From contig NZ_CP068760.1 in NCBI RefSeq assembly GCF_016775705.1, positions 3,968,001 through 4,032,000 of the forward strand: 64,000 nucleotides of DNA. Direction: 5' to 3'. The position numbers were made by a program, and so were the translations under genes. The DNA is from Chryseobacterium cucumeris (lineage in GTDB: Bacteria > Bacteroidota > Bacteroidia > Flavobacteriales > Weeksellaceae). Numbering within the stretch: position 1 is the stretch's first letter; each line of letters begins with the position of its first letter. Of this stretch, positions 42,589 through 52,328 are shown one piece after another. The notes below the pieces were generated by a model. It searched no databases and was not told where the DNA came from. It was given only the letters and a program-made list of their open reading frames with translations.

Positions 42589-45399
42589 TTAATTATGTCT
42601 GTAGTTATACTGGTATTCTTTTAACGTTTTTCCGTTGGAATCCATAGTTTTTAGCAGCCTGTTATTCCTGTCATAGCTATACGTTGTTTTTATTCCGTTA
42701 GGAGATATTGTATTAGTTGTCCCTACCAAAGGATCATAGGTAGAAACAGATACAGACTGTGACTGCAGTGCAGCATCATTTCTTAAATTATCCAATGCTG
42801 TTAATAACGAAGCTTCATTAGCAGGATCGTCTGCGTCTGCATTTGAAGCTGCTATGGCTGTCAGTACCGATGGAAGATTTGAAACCTGGCTATAAGTTAC
42901 CCCTACAATCTGGGCAATAGGCAGTGTCTGATAATATCCCCAGATAGTGGTTACCGGAATACTATTTTTGCCGGTTATCTGTACAAGGTTTCCTTTATTG
43001 TCATATTCATTAAACACGGCTGTAGTCACTGCGTTTTGATTCTGCATATTATAAGCCACCACAGATGAAGGATATAGGCTGGACGGAAGATTATATTTGG
43101 TTTCACCTTTACTTACAGTGCTTCCGTTTACTTTTACTTCTGTTTGAAGAGGAATTGAAAGCATATTGGCATTCATTAAGCGGGTGTTGGAAAGATCTGC
43201 TGCATATTTTATGCTTTGTTCAGTAATTTTTCCATCAGAAGACGTCATTTTCACAAGAGCAGGCTGAAAGTTGGAAAGATTAAATGTAGTCTCAGATTTA
43301 TTTTCTATACTGCTTCCATTGGCATAATACATTGTAGATGTTGTGGCCATCGATTTCATCCAGGATGATTTTGATTTGTATGTTCCGCACAGATAATATT
43401 CCGCAACATTCGGGATTTCTTCCAGCACATATTCTGTATTTTCACGGGATAGCATCTGGTTTTGCTGGCTGAACATCTCTTTCTTAAATAAGAGCCCGGA
43501 TGATACAATGTTGATATATGGCTTATAAAATGGAATTGCTGATGTATAATCGCTTGGAACTTTAAAATAATACTTTGAATACCCGATATTTTCTGAAGTT
43601 CCTTCATAGGTTTCCTTTACATTCTTATACAGGATCGCACCATTTGAATATCCTAATTCATCATTGCAAACCTCTCCGGTGAATCCTTCTCCGCTTGAAC
43701 CCGTGTTATCAAATAAATCATATTGGTAAGAAACAGACTTTTTGACTGTGTTATCAGTATCATAATATTTAATGCTGGCAATACGTGCGCCTAATTTCGT
43801 CTGAACCCTGTTTTTATAAGGAGCAGGCAAATTCGCAATCGTATAATTTTCAATGACTCCATTTCCGTTTCCTCTGAAGACCTGCAATGTGTATGTTCCG
43901 GGACTTAAGTTATAATACTTTACAAGATTTGAGCAGCCGGTGGTGTATCCTGAAACTGCTATTCCGGAAGAATTCAACAGCTTATATTCAGGATCAATAA
44001 TAATACTGCCATGAGGAGGATTGGGAATCTCATAAGTTTCATTGATGGATAGCTTCACCCAAACCTTTTTGGTTCCGGAGAGCTGGAAAGTATAATTTCT
44101 ATTGGTATTGGTATCAAAATTAATAGAATTATTAAGATTCATGTACTGTATATCCGGATCGGTAATATCATCGTAATTAAGCTGCAGATTACTTTTGTTT
44201 TCATATACTTCATTGGCTTCAAAATTATAAACTATGCTTCCCCCTTCCGGCAGTGTCATTTTTTTTAACAATCCTACTGTATAGGTTTTAGGATTTACCT
44301 GATTCGTATTGGGACATAAAAAATTGCCATATTTTTCATTATTTAATGCCGGGCCATACAGCGTTTCTGACCCTGATTCATCATAAGAAAAATCCCTTCT
44401 TTCTATAACTTCCTGGTTTTTGTTGAGCTTATCAAGAGAATATAATATTCTTTTCCCTTGATTGTAATTGCCAGGATAAAGAGTGCTGTTAAAAAAGTTA
44501 TAATTAAATCTATACTTGCTGATAAGATGAGATTTCATATCCCACAGACTAACGCTTTTTACAATATCAGGATCGTCATCACCATTATTGGACAGAACAT
44601 TTTCATAGGTCACTTTTCCAAATTGGGTAGAGACACTTTCTAATTTGCAGTTTTGATATAAAAGAATTGTTCCTCCTGTATATTTCGTGTCTTTCAGATA
44701 ATTAAAGTTAGCAATAACAAGATCATTTTCATCCAGTATTCTGGTCAGGTAAAACGCCGATTTATAATTAAATCCATTATAGCTCGTATCATATCTTGCA
44801 ATACTATAATCTTCAAATACATATTTAAATCCTTTACTGTCTGTAATTTTAAAGGTATTGAGAATAAGTGTAGCGGTATTTGAGTCTCTAGTATATTCTA
44901 TTTTTATATTATTTCCCGAAATATTATTGATGGAAAAAGTATTGTTTATCGTATCTCTTACAAATTTAAACTTTCCGGAGCTTCCGGGAATATCATAATA
45001 GTAAATATCATCAAACAGATTTTTTTTGTAAGTGGATTTACTTGTATTATAATTACATTCATCCACAACATCGTTAATTACCCGGGAAATTACACCTCCT
45101 CCTTTAAATAATGTCCAGCCCAAACCAACTTCACTTGCAGGTTTGTTTAACCCCGTATTATAAACGTGATAATTCAGCTCAGTAGTCATCTGAAAATTCT
45201 TATTGCTGGTAGGTAATGTTAATAATGGGATATTGATATCGGGAACCCCTGTAGATAATGCAACAGGAGTATTAACGTATGATGAAAAGGAGGAGGCTGA
45301 TGGCACCGGTTCAGGTGTATCTCCATAATTCTTTTCAATCTGTGATTTTCCCAAATTAAAAATCAGGAAAATAAAAATTAAAATAATTTTCTTAAACAT
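42589..45399 (-). CDS. RHS-operon partner protein with RHS/YD repeats
   Basis: 936-residue exported protein. A signal peptide (ending GKSQ) is followed by a region starting DTPEPVPSASSF and ALSTGVPDINIPL, then YD-type repeats near the C-terminus such as NGIKTTYSYDRNNRLLKTMD. This is the standard upstream partner of DUF6443 RHS genes in flavobacteria, and may help form or secrete the RHS shell. It lies five bases upstream of the RHS gene and five bases downstream of the T9SS protein. No own toxin tip is seen. Confidence 0.8.
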   Translation of the reverse strand: MFKKIILIFIFLIFNLGKSQIEKNYGDTPEPVPSASSFSSYVNTPVALSTGVPDINIPLLTLPTSNKNFQMTTELNYHVYNTGLNKPASEVGLGWTLFKGGGVISRVINDVVDECNYNTSKSTYKKNLFDDIYYYDIPGSSGKFKFVRDTINNTFSINNISGNNIKIEYTRDSNTATLILNTFKITDSKGFKYVFEDYSIARYDTSYNGFNYKSAFYLTRILDENDLVIANFNYLKDTKYTGGTILLYQNCKLESVSTQFGKVTYENVLSNNGDDDPDIVKSVSLWDMKSHLISKYRFNYNFFNSTLYPGNYNQGKRILYSLDKLNKNQEVIERRDFSYDESGSETLYGPALNNEKYGNFLCPNTNQVNPKTYTVGLLKKMTLPEGGSIVYNFEANEVYENKSNLQLNYDDITDPDIQYMNLNNSINFDTNTNRNYTFQLSGTKKVWVKLSINETYEIPNPPHGSIIIDPEYKLLNSSGIAVSGYTTGCSNLVKYYNLSPGTYTLQVFRGNGNGVIENYTIANLPAPYKNRVQTKLGARIASIKYYDTDNTVKKSVSYQYDLFDNTGSSGEGFTGEVCNDELGYSNGAILYKNVKETYEGTSENIGYSKYYFKVPSDYTSAIPFYKPYINIVSSGLLFKKEMFSQQNQMLSRENTEYVLEEIPNVAEYYLCGTYKSKSSWMKSMATTSTMYYANGSSIENKSETTFNLSNFQPALVKMTSSDGKITEQSIKYAADLSNTRLMNANMLSIPLQTEVKVNGSTVSKGETKYNLPSSLYPSSVVAYNMQNQNAVTTAVFNEYDNKGNLVQITGKNSIPVTTIWGYYQTLPIAQIVGVTYSQVSNLPSVLTAIAASNADADDPANEASLLTALDNLRNDAALQSQSVSVSTYDPLVGTTNTISPNGIKTTYSYDRNNRLLKTMDSNGKTLKEYQYNYRHN

Positions 45400-45404
45400 G
45401 GTTT

Positions 45405-47045
45405 TTATTTCTTAATTAACTTAGCATTCGCCGTTTTATTGTTATCCGTTTTTACAGTCACCAGATAAGCCCCCTGAACCAAAGTCTGGGTATTAATCTT
45501 AGTTACTTTATTCTTGGTTTTTATATTCTGAAGCTGTCTTCCGCTCATATCATACAAAAGTATATCTGCTTCTTTGAGATCATTGAATCCTATTTCCACA
45601 TAAGCATAATCTGAAACAGGGTTTGGATAGATCTTGATGTCGTATTTCTCGATTAACTGATCAACCTGTTTATCTCCCAGTTTCACAATCTTCCAGTTTT
45701 CTTTACCTAGCTCCTCTGCACTGGTTCCAGCCAGAATAATAGAACCGTCTCTGTTCAGCTTTAAATCGGAAAGTCTTTCTTCCTTTTTTCTGGATTCTCC
45801 TTTGACGTGTTTTCTCCACTGCTCATTTCCGTCTTGGTCAAGATAGAGCATCCAGAAGGTCTCATCATCGGTTTCTACTCTTCCTTCTGCCTGAGTATAA
45901 CCTCCTAACAGAATGCCTTTAGACTTCCCGCTTCCATCTTCCTGCTTCCCGCTTATTACACTTATTCCCATCAGGATATCACGGTTCTTGAAATTGTAAG
46001 ATTTCTGCCACTGTTCATCTCCTCTTTCATTTAAAGCAATCAGCCAAAGGTCTGTTCCTTCCTCTAATCCGACGGTTTTGTTTCCTGATCTTTCCGATCT
46101 GGATTCCCCGCCAACGATAAATCCAGTTGAAGTTAATGCCAATGTTCTGATATGATCATCTCCTTTGCCTCCAAAGTTTTTTTCCCATTCTACTTTTCCG
46201 TTTTTGTCGAGTTTTACAACCCAATAGTCGCCTTCACCGAAATTGTCGCTCTGCTTTGAGGTTGCAGATAACAGGTTATAGGTTGCAGGTTTATCAGTCG
46301 AAGTATTAGTGTTGATCTTTGATTGCTGATTATTCGTTTTAACAGATGAACTCCTCGAATACATTCCCAGTAATGCTCCACCGTCTCTAGTTGGAATCAT
46401 CTTCTCTACTTCGTCTAACCCTTTTCCACCTAAGATCAATTGGGAAAGTTCTTTTCCGTCTTTATCCAGTTTTGTGATTAAAACATCTTTGGAACCATAG
46501 CCTTTTGATGAGTTTTGGACATTCCCTGCAACAAAAAATCCTAAGTCTGTAGTTTGAATTACCGCTCTGGCTTCTTCATCAGAAGAACTTCCCAAAGTTT
46601 TTTGCCATAGTTCATCAGCAAATTCATTGATTCTGATCAGCCAGATATCTGATCCTCCTTTAGAATCTTCTTTTTTATCCAATCCTTTTCCAGAATAAGA
46701 TGTTCCGGCCAAAAGAAATCCGCCATCCTGAGTGGTAACAGTGGCTGACAGGTAATCATGGTTTTGTCCTGAGAAATATTTTTTCCATACTTCCTGCCCC
46801 TGCTGGTTCAGTTTTACCAGATGGAAATCGTAACCGTTGTTTTGCTTTTGGCTGCTGGCTGCTGGCGATTGGCTTTTAGACTGTATAGAGCTTCCTGTGA
46901 TCAAATACTGCTGATCAATGGTTGTTGTAACCTGACTTAGAAAATCCTGAGTAGAAGATTGGATGTCTTTCTGCCATACCAATTCCTGCGCAGATGCGCC
47001 CAATGCTGTGCATAGAATGAATGCACTGAGAGAGATTTTTTTCAT
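45405..47045 (-). CDS. Secreted beta-propeller-like repeat protein with T9SS sorting domain, first gene of the RHS operon
   Basis: 546 residues. Signal peptide to about residue 19 (ASAQ), then about seven repeats of 45-60 residues around the pattern D-xW-(L/V)-(I/V)-x-L-x-x-x-G-x-x-x-W-x-K-x-(F/L)-G-G, such as DYWVVKLDKNGKVEWEKNFG. The T9SS type A sorting domain is at about 470-546 (YPNPVSDYAYV, ending AKLIKK). It starts a unit of four genes, so a surface-attached or export-helper role for the RHS pair is possible; that is inference. Confidence 0.85.
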   Translation of the reverse strand: MKKISLSAFILCTALGASAQELVWQKDIQSSTQDFLSQVTTTIDQQYLITGSSIQSKSQSPAASSQKQNNGYDFHLVKLNQQGQEVWKKYFSGQNHDYLSATVTTQDGGFLLAGTSYSGKGLDKKEDSKGGSDIWLIRINEFADELWQKTLGSSSDEEARAVIQTTDLGFFVAGNVQNSSKGYGSKDVLITKLDKDGKELSQLILGGKGLDEVEKMIPTRDGGALLGMYSRSSSVKTNNQQSKINTNTSTDKPATYNLLSATSKQSDNFGEGDYWVVKLDKNGKVEWEKNFGGKGDDHIRTLALTSTGFIVGGESRSERSGNKTVGLEEGTDLWLIALNERGDEQWQKSYNFKNRDILMGISVISGKQEDGSGKSKGILLGGYTQAEGRVETDDETFWMLYLDQDGNEQWRKHVKGESRKKEERLSDLKLNRDGSIILAGTSAEELGKENWKIVKLGDKQVDQLIEKYDIKIYPNPVSDYAYVEIGFNDLKEADILLYDMSGRQLQNIKTKNKVTKINTQTLVQGAYLVTVKTDNNKTANAKLIKK

Positions 47046-47535
47046 TCCTGTGTTTATTTAGTTAACATTGTTATTATGATAGATCATGGTTAGATCCGGT
47101 TCTTTTTAATCCTTATCGTTTCTGAGAATCAGACCCTTTACAGGATAAAGAATATTTCAAATATAGTATTCTTTGATGCAAAAAATAGTGTATTTCACAT
47201 GCATAAGAATTTATCTGAATTTGTACATACGAATGTGATTTTTAAATATTTAGAAATAATTGAAGAATATACACCGAATGGATGTAATCGAATAAAAATT
47301 TCATAGTTATTGTTTTTTAGCTATAATGGACCCATTTATAAAACCTGGCAAATTTAACATTTTTTAACATGATTATGTGAATATTGCTTTAACTTAATAC
47401 AAAAATATTCTCTCAAAGCGACAGAACATGTCGTAATAAAAATACATTTCACCACCGCAAAAAAATATAGTATTGAACATGACTGTGTGATAAAAGTATC
47501 AATACATTGAAAATATCAATATTTGCATGAATTAA
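47046..47535. other. AT-rich intergenic region without a gene
   Basis: About 490 bases, strongly AT-rich, carrying the RHS-operon promoter at its left end and a small CGACA/TGTCG stem at 47419-47433. No reading frame of note was found. Confidence 0.6.
47158..47165 (-). promoter_or_regulatory. Predicted -7 box of the RHS operon
   Basis: TATATTTG on the minus strand fits TAnnTTTG exactly, about 110 bases upstream of the start at 47045. No clear -33 element; the closest TTG is at a 13-base spacing. Confidence 0.5.
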
Positions 47536-47685
47536 CAGGTCGCTCCTCCGGAACTTTATGGGTTACGGGGATTTCATTTTTTCTATTAACAGCAGATGCC
47601 GATGGGACCAGATTAATCTCCATTGGAAGCTAGCAGTTAACAGGACGTATTTGTTTTAAAATTATAGTTCGGAAGTAGCGACCTG
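47536..47685. repeat. 150-bp element with imperfect terminal inverted repeats (REP/MITE-like)
   Basis: CAGGTCGCTCCTCCGGAAC at 47536-47554 matches the complement of 47667-47685 at 16 of 19 positions. The interior has TTTATGGGTTACGGGGATTT, a pattern that I associate with non-coding repeats linked to IS200-type transposases in flavobacteria; that link is from memory. No clear target duplication is seen. Confidence 0.55.
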
Positions 47686-47691
47686 CCAATT

Positions 47692-47784
47692 ATGCGTTAC
47701 ATTGAGATGCTAAAAAAGGAAATCCGGCAAAAAGATGCAGCAATAGAAGCTCTGAGAAAGAGAATTGAAGAGTTGGAAAAATAG
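47692..47784 (+). pseudogene. Coiled-coil C-terminal remnant or small ORF
   Basis: A 30-codon frame starts MRYIEMLKKEIRQKD and ends LRKRIEELEK, a heptad-like charged helix. The frame is open a few codons upstream into the repeat element (SSDLPI) until a TAG near 47664. It resembles the zipper-like tail of small helix-turn-helix regulators, so it may be the tail of a gene destroyed by the element. It could also be a small gene of its own. Confidence 0.35.
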
Positions 47785-47790
47785 CAGATC

Positions 47791-47811
47791 CTTCGACAGG
47801 CTCAGGATGAC
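47791..47811 (+). repeat. Short dispersed-repeat-like sequence
   Basis: CCTTCGACAGGCTCAGGATG resembles a short sequence that is found repeated between genes in many bacteria. There are no other copies in this window, so the call rests on general knowledge. Confidence 0.3.
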
Positions 47812-47866
47812 ATCGATAATACTAACTGTTTAAAAAGGTGAGAAATCGGGTTTATAATTAGCTGAA

Positions 47867-49516
47867 TTAGCCTATTAATTCTTTAGCCTGTGCCAGCGCT
47901 GCTTCCGTAATTTTACTTCCGGAAAGAAGCTGGGCAATCTCGTTCAGTTTTTCTTCACTGCTCAAAGGAATAATAGTAGATTGTGTTCTGCCGGAAATAT
48001 CCTGTTTTACAACTTTGTAATTATCATTTCCTTTGGCTGCGACCTGTGCAAGGTGGGAAATAACAATCAATTGCATGTCTTCGGACATTTCGCGCATCAG
48101 ATTTCCGATCTCTTCAGCTACTTTTCCTGAAACTCCGGTGTCTATTTCGTCAAGAATCAAGGTTGGAAGTTCATCGCTTTCTGCAATAATCTTCTTTACG
48201 GCAAGCATTACTCTTGATCTTTCTCCTCCGGAAATGGCCGTTTGGATCGGCTTTAAAGGGAAACCTGAATTGGCCTGAAACAACAGCTGGATATTTTCTT
48301 TTCCAAACGGGTTGAATTCATCTGCATCGTGTAATTCTATATCCACTTTTGCCTTTTCGAGACCTAGCTTTTTAAGAAGTCCTTCTGCTTTTTTGATAAA
48401 AACAGGAACATTCTTATGTCTGTTCTTTGAAAGTTTTGCAGCAAGGCTCTGAAGTGTTTTTTCTTTTTGAGAGATATTTTCTTCTGTTTCTTCAATCTGT
48501 AATTCCAGATCTGAAGCTCCTTTCTGATCTCCAGCCAACTGATTTCTGATCTCAATCAGTTCATTAAGATCTGAAACATTATGTTTAAGGAATAAGGCGT
48601 TGATTTTATTATTAAGATCGGTAAGGTAGACCAGGTTTTCAGGATTAATTTCCACCCTTTCCGCTTCATGTTCCAGTTCGGAAATGATGTCTTTAAGCTC
48701 TACAAAAGTGGTTTCCAGCCTTTCATCCAGCTCTGCGAAACTCGTAGAAACTTCGGAAATTTTTGACAGTTTGTTGGTCGCTTCGTTAAAGAATGACAGA
48801 ATTCCTATTTCCTCCTGATGAAATCTGGATAAGATCTGGCCTACATTTTCAGAGATCATTCCCGCATTTTCCTGAATGGAAAGCTGGTTCTGAACATCTT
48901 CAAAATCAACATCATCAAGCTTAAGCTCTTCCAGTTCGTTGAGCAAAAATTCTTTATAACCGCTTTCTTTATTAGATTCTGAAAGTTGGGTCTTTAATTT
49001 TTTCAACAACAATTTCAGCGTTTGAAACTCAGAAAATTCCTGTTGATACTCTTCAATGATTTTTTTATTTTCAGAAAGTCCGTCGATAATTTTAAACTGG
49101 TATTCTGAAGTAAAAAGATTGGATGTTTCAAATTGGGAATGGATATCGATCAGTTGTGAGGAAAGCTCTCTAAGAATATCCAGCGTTACCGGCACATCAT
49201 TGATAAATGCCCGCGATTTCCCTGAAGGAAGTATTTCTCTTCGGATAATAGTCTGCAGCTCATAGTCCAGGTCGTTCTCTATAAAGAATTTTTTAAACTG
49301 GTTATTGAGGGAAAACTCGGTTTCCACCACACTTTTTTCTTCAGCTTTGGCGATTGATTTTACATCTGCTCTTTCACCTAAAATAAGCCTGAGAGCACCT
49401 AAGATGATCGATTTACCCGCCCCGGTTTCTCCGGTAATGACCTGTAAACCATTCTTCAATGATACTTCAAGGGTATCAATCAGGGCAAAGTTTTTAATGT
49501 AAATTCTCGAAAGCAT
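47867..49516 (-). CDS. recN: DNA repair protein RecN
   Basis: SMC-like ATPase of 549 residues used in double-strand break repair. Walker A GETGAGKS (about 29-36), a long coiled-coil region in the middle (about 150-380), ABC signature SGGERSR and Walker B LILDEIDTG near 475-483. Usual family length. It is the last gene of the conserved minus-strand run from bamD, but the 175-base gap to the DUF4835 gene may hold its own start signals. Confidence 0.96.
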   Translation of the reverse strand: MLSRIYIKNFALIDTLEVSLKNGLQVITGETGAGKSIILGALRLILGERADVKSIAKAEEKSVVETEFSLNNQFKKFFIENDLDYELQTIIRREILPSGKSRAFINDVPVTLDILRELSSQLIDIHSQFETSNLFTSEYQFKIIDGLSENKKIIEEYQQEFSEFQTLKLLLKKLKTQLSESNKESGYKEFLLNELEELKLDDVDFEDVQNQLSIQENAGMISENVGQILSRFHQEEIGILSFFNEATNKLSKISEVSTSFAELDERLETTFVELKDIISELEHEAERVEINPENLVYLTDLNNKINALFLKHNVSDLNELIEIRNQLAGDQKGASDLELQIEETEENISQKEKTLQSLAAKLSKNRHKNVPVFIKKAEGLLKKLGLEKAKVDIELHDADEFNPFGKENIQLLFQANSGFPLKPIQTAISGGERSRVMLAVKKIIAESDELPTLILDEIDTGVSGKVAEEIGNLMREMSEDMQLIVISHLAQVAAKGNDNYKVVKQDISGRTQSTIIPLSSEEKLNEIAQLLSGSKITEAALAQAKELIG

Positions 49517-49602
49517 TGATAATCCGGGTTATAATCCAATTTGAGTTTGAACTGTAAAAATAAGTTTTTTTTCCATTCTTCTCCGATTAAATTAAAGCAT
49601 AA

Positions 49603-49704
49603 TTAGCAGGCAGTGGTTGTTAGTGAAGGAACAAAATGTTTTTTTGACTCTTGAATAATCAACCGCCCATCTTCAATGTATCCACCAATTTTTAGACCTT
49701 CCAT
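49603..49704 (-). CDS. Possible 33-residue small protein after the DUF4835 gene
   Basis: ATG 49704 overlaps the last codons of the DUF4835 gene in another frame and opens 33 codons (MEGLKIGGYIEDGRLII, ending TTTAC). Stop-start overlap favours coupling, but the length and lack of a known relative make it weak. Confidence 0.25.
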   Translation of the reverse strand: MEGLKIGGYIEDGRLIIQESKKHFVPSLTTTAC

Positions 49705-50597
49705 TTATTCCACTTATTATCTATATTCTTCGGTGAGAGGATGATCATTGTTTGCTTAAGATCATTTAGAATCAGCCCTCCATTATTCCCGGAATTGAAA
49801 ATATTGAAAATTTCATCGCTTTTGGTATCCATGAAAAGATTAAAGAAGAATGCCTGCTGGAAATTATTCTCATACATTTTTAATTGCATCAGTGCATCGA
49901 AAATGACTTTTTTCCCGGCAGTCTGATCCTGGTTGAAAAGGTTATCCAGACCTGCTCTGTGATAGGTATAAATGGTGGAACGTAACTGATTCCAATTAGG
50001 GTTCATAATTTCGTTGATCAAAATAGAACGGCTTCTCGGCTCATTGATAGTGTTCCAGCCTTCATAGTTCCTGTTTTGGGAATTCTGTGCAATCTGCTGC
50101 GCTTTCGCATACCATTGTGATCCTCCCATAGACTGGAAGCTATCTGCATCCAGACCCAAAACAACATAAATATAGAAACTGACCACATCCGTAAGATTCT
50201 TGCCGGAGAACTGTCTTTCATTAAAAATAAGACTTTCATTCTCAATATATTCAAAGCCAAATCTCTGATCCTGAAGATTAATTAAAGGAGATTCGTAGGT
50301 TGTATTGTACACAGGTCTTACTGCCTGAATCACAATCGTTCCTTTGAATTTGTTAACATCTCTTTCCGAAATAACAATAGAAAAAGCACATTTTATTTTT
50401 TCAAAATTCTGAAGTCTTTTACCGGTCCAGCTGGTGTTATTGATAAAATCCCTGAGACTTTTCTCCAACGCTTTATAGGCCTGCTGGTTACTTCCTCCCA
50501 GCTGATTGGCGTTTACCTGCACCGTTGCCAGCAGCTCCTGAGAAAAACTTTGGGTGTATAGAAATAACAGAAAAAATAAACTTATAATTTTTTTCAT
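49692..50597 (-). CDS. DUF4835 family exported protein
   Basis: 301 residues, signal peptide (MKKIISLFFLLFLYTQSFSQ). The body fits the DUF4835 family of Bacteroidota: start with VQVNANQLGGSNQQAYKAL, then VVSFYIYVVLGLDADSF and GGSQWYAKAQQIAQ. The gene is part of the conserved order bamD-rpoZ-coaBC-DUF4835-recN. Function in the envelope is not known. Confidence 0.88.
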   Translation of the reverse strand: MKKIISLFFLLFLYTQSFSQELLATVQVNANQLGGSNQQAYKALEKSLRDFINNTSWTGKRLQNFEKIKCAFSIVISERDVNKFKGTIVIQAVRPVYNTTYESPLINLQDQRFGFEYIENESLIFNERQFSGKNLTDVVSFYIYVVLGLDADSFQSMGGSQWYAKAQQIAQNSQNRNYEGWNTINEPRSRSILINEIMNPNWNQLRSTIYTYHRAGLDNLFNQDQTAGKKVIFDALMQLKMYENNFQQAFFFNLFMDTKSDEIFNIFNSGNNGGLILNDLKQTMIILSPKNIDNKWNKWKV

Positions 50598-50633
50598 TGT
50601 CTATTAAAAATTGAGAACGGAAATTTATTAAAA

Positions 50634-51839
50634 TTATTTTAAAAGTTGAGTCTCAACAAAATTGAGAATATCTTTCGCTACATCATCCTTGGATTTCAGA
50701 TTGAATTCTTTCTTCTCTGTTCTGGTAAATATTTTGATTTTATTGGTATCATTTTTAAAACCGGCTCCTTCATCACGCAGAGAGTTCAGAACAATCATAT
50801 CCAGGTTTTTCTTTTCCAGTTTTCCTTTGGCATTTTCTTCTTCATTTTGCGTTTCCAAGGCAAATCCTACCAAAAACTGATGGGTTTTCTTTTCACCCAT
50901 TGTTTTAAGAATATCGGGATTCTTAACCAGCTCTATCGTCAGGTTTTCATCGTTTTTCTTGATTTTCTCCTTAGCCACTTCTTTGGGAGCATAATCCGCT
51001 ACTGCCGCACTGGCAATTCCGATGTCTATGGTGTCGTAAAATTCAAATACTTTGGCCAGCATTTCCTTGGCTGAAGTCACTTTATGAACTTCAACATTCG
51101 GATTGTTTATAGTCTGAGAACTTGGACCGGAAATCAGAATAACTTTTGCTCCTCTTTTTGAAGCTTCTTCTGCCAGAGAAAATCCCATTTTACCGGATGA
51201 ATGGTTTCCGATGAATCTTACAGGATCTATCGCTTCATAGGTAGGTCCTGCAGTAATTAAAACCGTTTTTCCTTCAAGGCTTCGGAATTGGATATCCGAA
51301 TTAAAATAATGCTCAACAGCATTAACAATTGTTGCCGGCTCTGCCATTCTTCCCTGCCCGATCAGTCCACTGGCCAGCTCTCCGTTTTCCGCCGGAATAA
51401 TAATATGTCCGAAGCTTTCCGCCTGCTCCAGATTTTTTTGGGTAGAAGGGTGTGCATACATATCAAGGTCCATTGCAGGCGCAATGAATACCGGACATTT
51501 TGCAGACATATAGGTTGCAATAACGAGATTATCACACATCCCGTGAACCATTTTAGACAGCGTATTGGCCGTACATGGGGCAACAATCATAACATCTGCC
51601 CACAGAGCCATATCCACATGGCTGTTCCATGTTCCGTTATCACTGTAAAAATCCGAATACACCGGTTTTTTGGATAATGTAGACAGACTTAGTTTCGTCA
51701 CAAAGTTTTCTGTATCAGGAGTCATAATAACCTGTACTTCGGCACCTTTTTTCACAAAATCCCTGATCAGAAAGTGGATTTTATATGCCGCAATTCCTCC
51801 GGAGACAGCGATAAGTATTTTTTTACCGGAAACACTCAT
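50634..51839 (-). CDS. coaBC: Bifunctional phosphopantothenoylcysteine decarboxylase / phosphopantothenate-cysteine ligase
   Basis: 401 residues; two steps of coenzyme A synthesis. The N-terminal flavoprotein half (to about 185) has GGIAAYK, APCTANTLSKM and the Cys in GMCDNLV; the C-terminal ligase half has TAGPTYEAIDPVRFIGNHSSGKMG and the K-x-K-K region near KEKIKK. Usual length and order for the fused enzyme. Confidence 0.97.
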   Translation of the reverse strand: MSVSGKKILIAVSGGIAAYKIHFLIRDFVKKGAEVQVIMTPDTENFVTKLSLSTLSKKPVYSDFYSDNGTWNSHVDMALWADVMIVAPCTANTLSKMVHGMCDNLVIATYMSAKCPVFIAPAMDLDMYAHPSTQKNLEQAESFGHIIIPAENGELASGLIGQGRMAEPATIVNAVEHYFNSDIQFRSLEGKTVLITAGPTYEAIDPVRFIGNHSSGKMGFSLAEEASKRGAKVILISGPSSQTINNPNVEVHKVTSAKEMLAKVFEFYDTIDIGIASAAVADYAPKEVAKEKIKKNDENLTIELVKNPDILKTMGEKKTHQFLVGFALETQNEEENAKGKLEKKNLDMIVLNSLRDEGAGFKNDTNKIKIFTRTEKKEFNLKSKDDVAKDILNFVETQLLK

Positions 51840-51962
51840 TAAGTTCTAATTTTTGGAAACACTAAAGTACTTATTTTTTCCCACACAATGAGGTTTTAAA
51901 ACAACAAAGGTCATAAAAGAAGTGAATTCCTTTATGACCTTGATTTATTAAAACACAGAAGA

Positions 51963-52286
51963 TTACTTTCTTTCTTCTGTTTTTCTGAAATAAACATCTC
52001 CGTTTAACCATTCTTCAATAGCAATTGAAGTTGGCTTTGGAAGCTTTTCGTAATGTTTAGAGATCTCAATTTGTTCTCTGTTTTCGAAAACCTCTTCTAA
52101 TGTAGAATTGTGAACGGCAAATTCATCCAGTTTGTTGTGAAGCTCCGTACGGATCTCCGCATTGATCTGCTCTGCTCTCTTTCCCATGATAACAATAGCT
52201 TCATAGATTGAACCTACTTTATCTTCAATCTTATCTTTATCGTAAGTAATTGTATTTACTTCTGCTTTTGTATCTTTTACACTCAT
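51963..52286 (-). CDS. rpoZ: RNA polymerase omega subunit (Bacteroidota Rpb6 type)
   Basis: 107 residues. Sequence around SIYEAIVIMGKRAEQINAEI matches the omega/Rpb6 core, the RNA polymerase assembly subunit. Bacteroidota omega is longer than in proteobacteria and is encoded beside coaBC and bamD, as here. It shares an operon with bamD (42-base gap). Confidence 0.92.
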   Translation of the reverse strand: MSVKDTKAEVNTITYDKDKIEDKVGSIYEAIVIMGKRAEQINAEIRTELHNKLDEFAVHNSTLEEVFENREQIEISKHYEKLPKPTSIAIEEWLNGDVYFRKTEERK

Positions 52287-52328
52287 TTTGAGAAAATTAT
52301 TTTTATTTTAAGATGGCAAATTTACGAA

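Noticed and set aside
47046..47535. Possible gene in the 490-base gap above the RHS operon
   Set aside because: Very AT-rich, no frame of note on either strand and no RNA-like fold beyond a small stem.
50646..51074. Plus-strand frame of 142 codons within coaBC
   Set aside because: Antisense of a clear CoaBC gene; Phe-rich composition is typical of the opposite strand of Lys-rich sequence.
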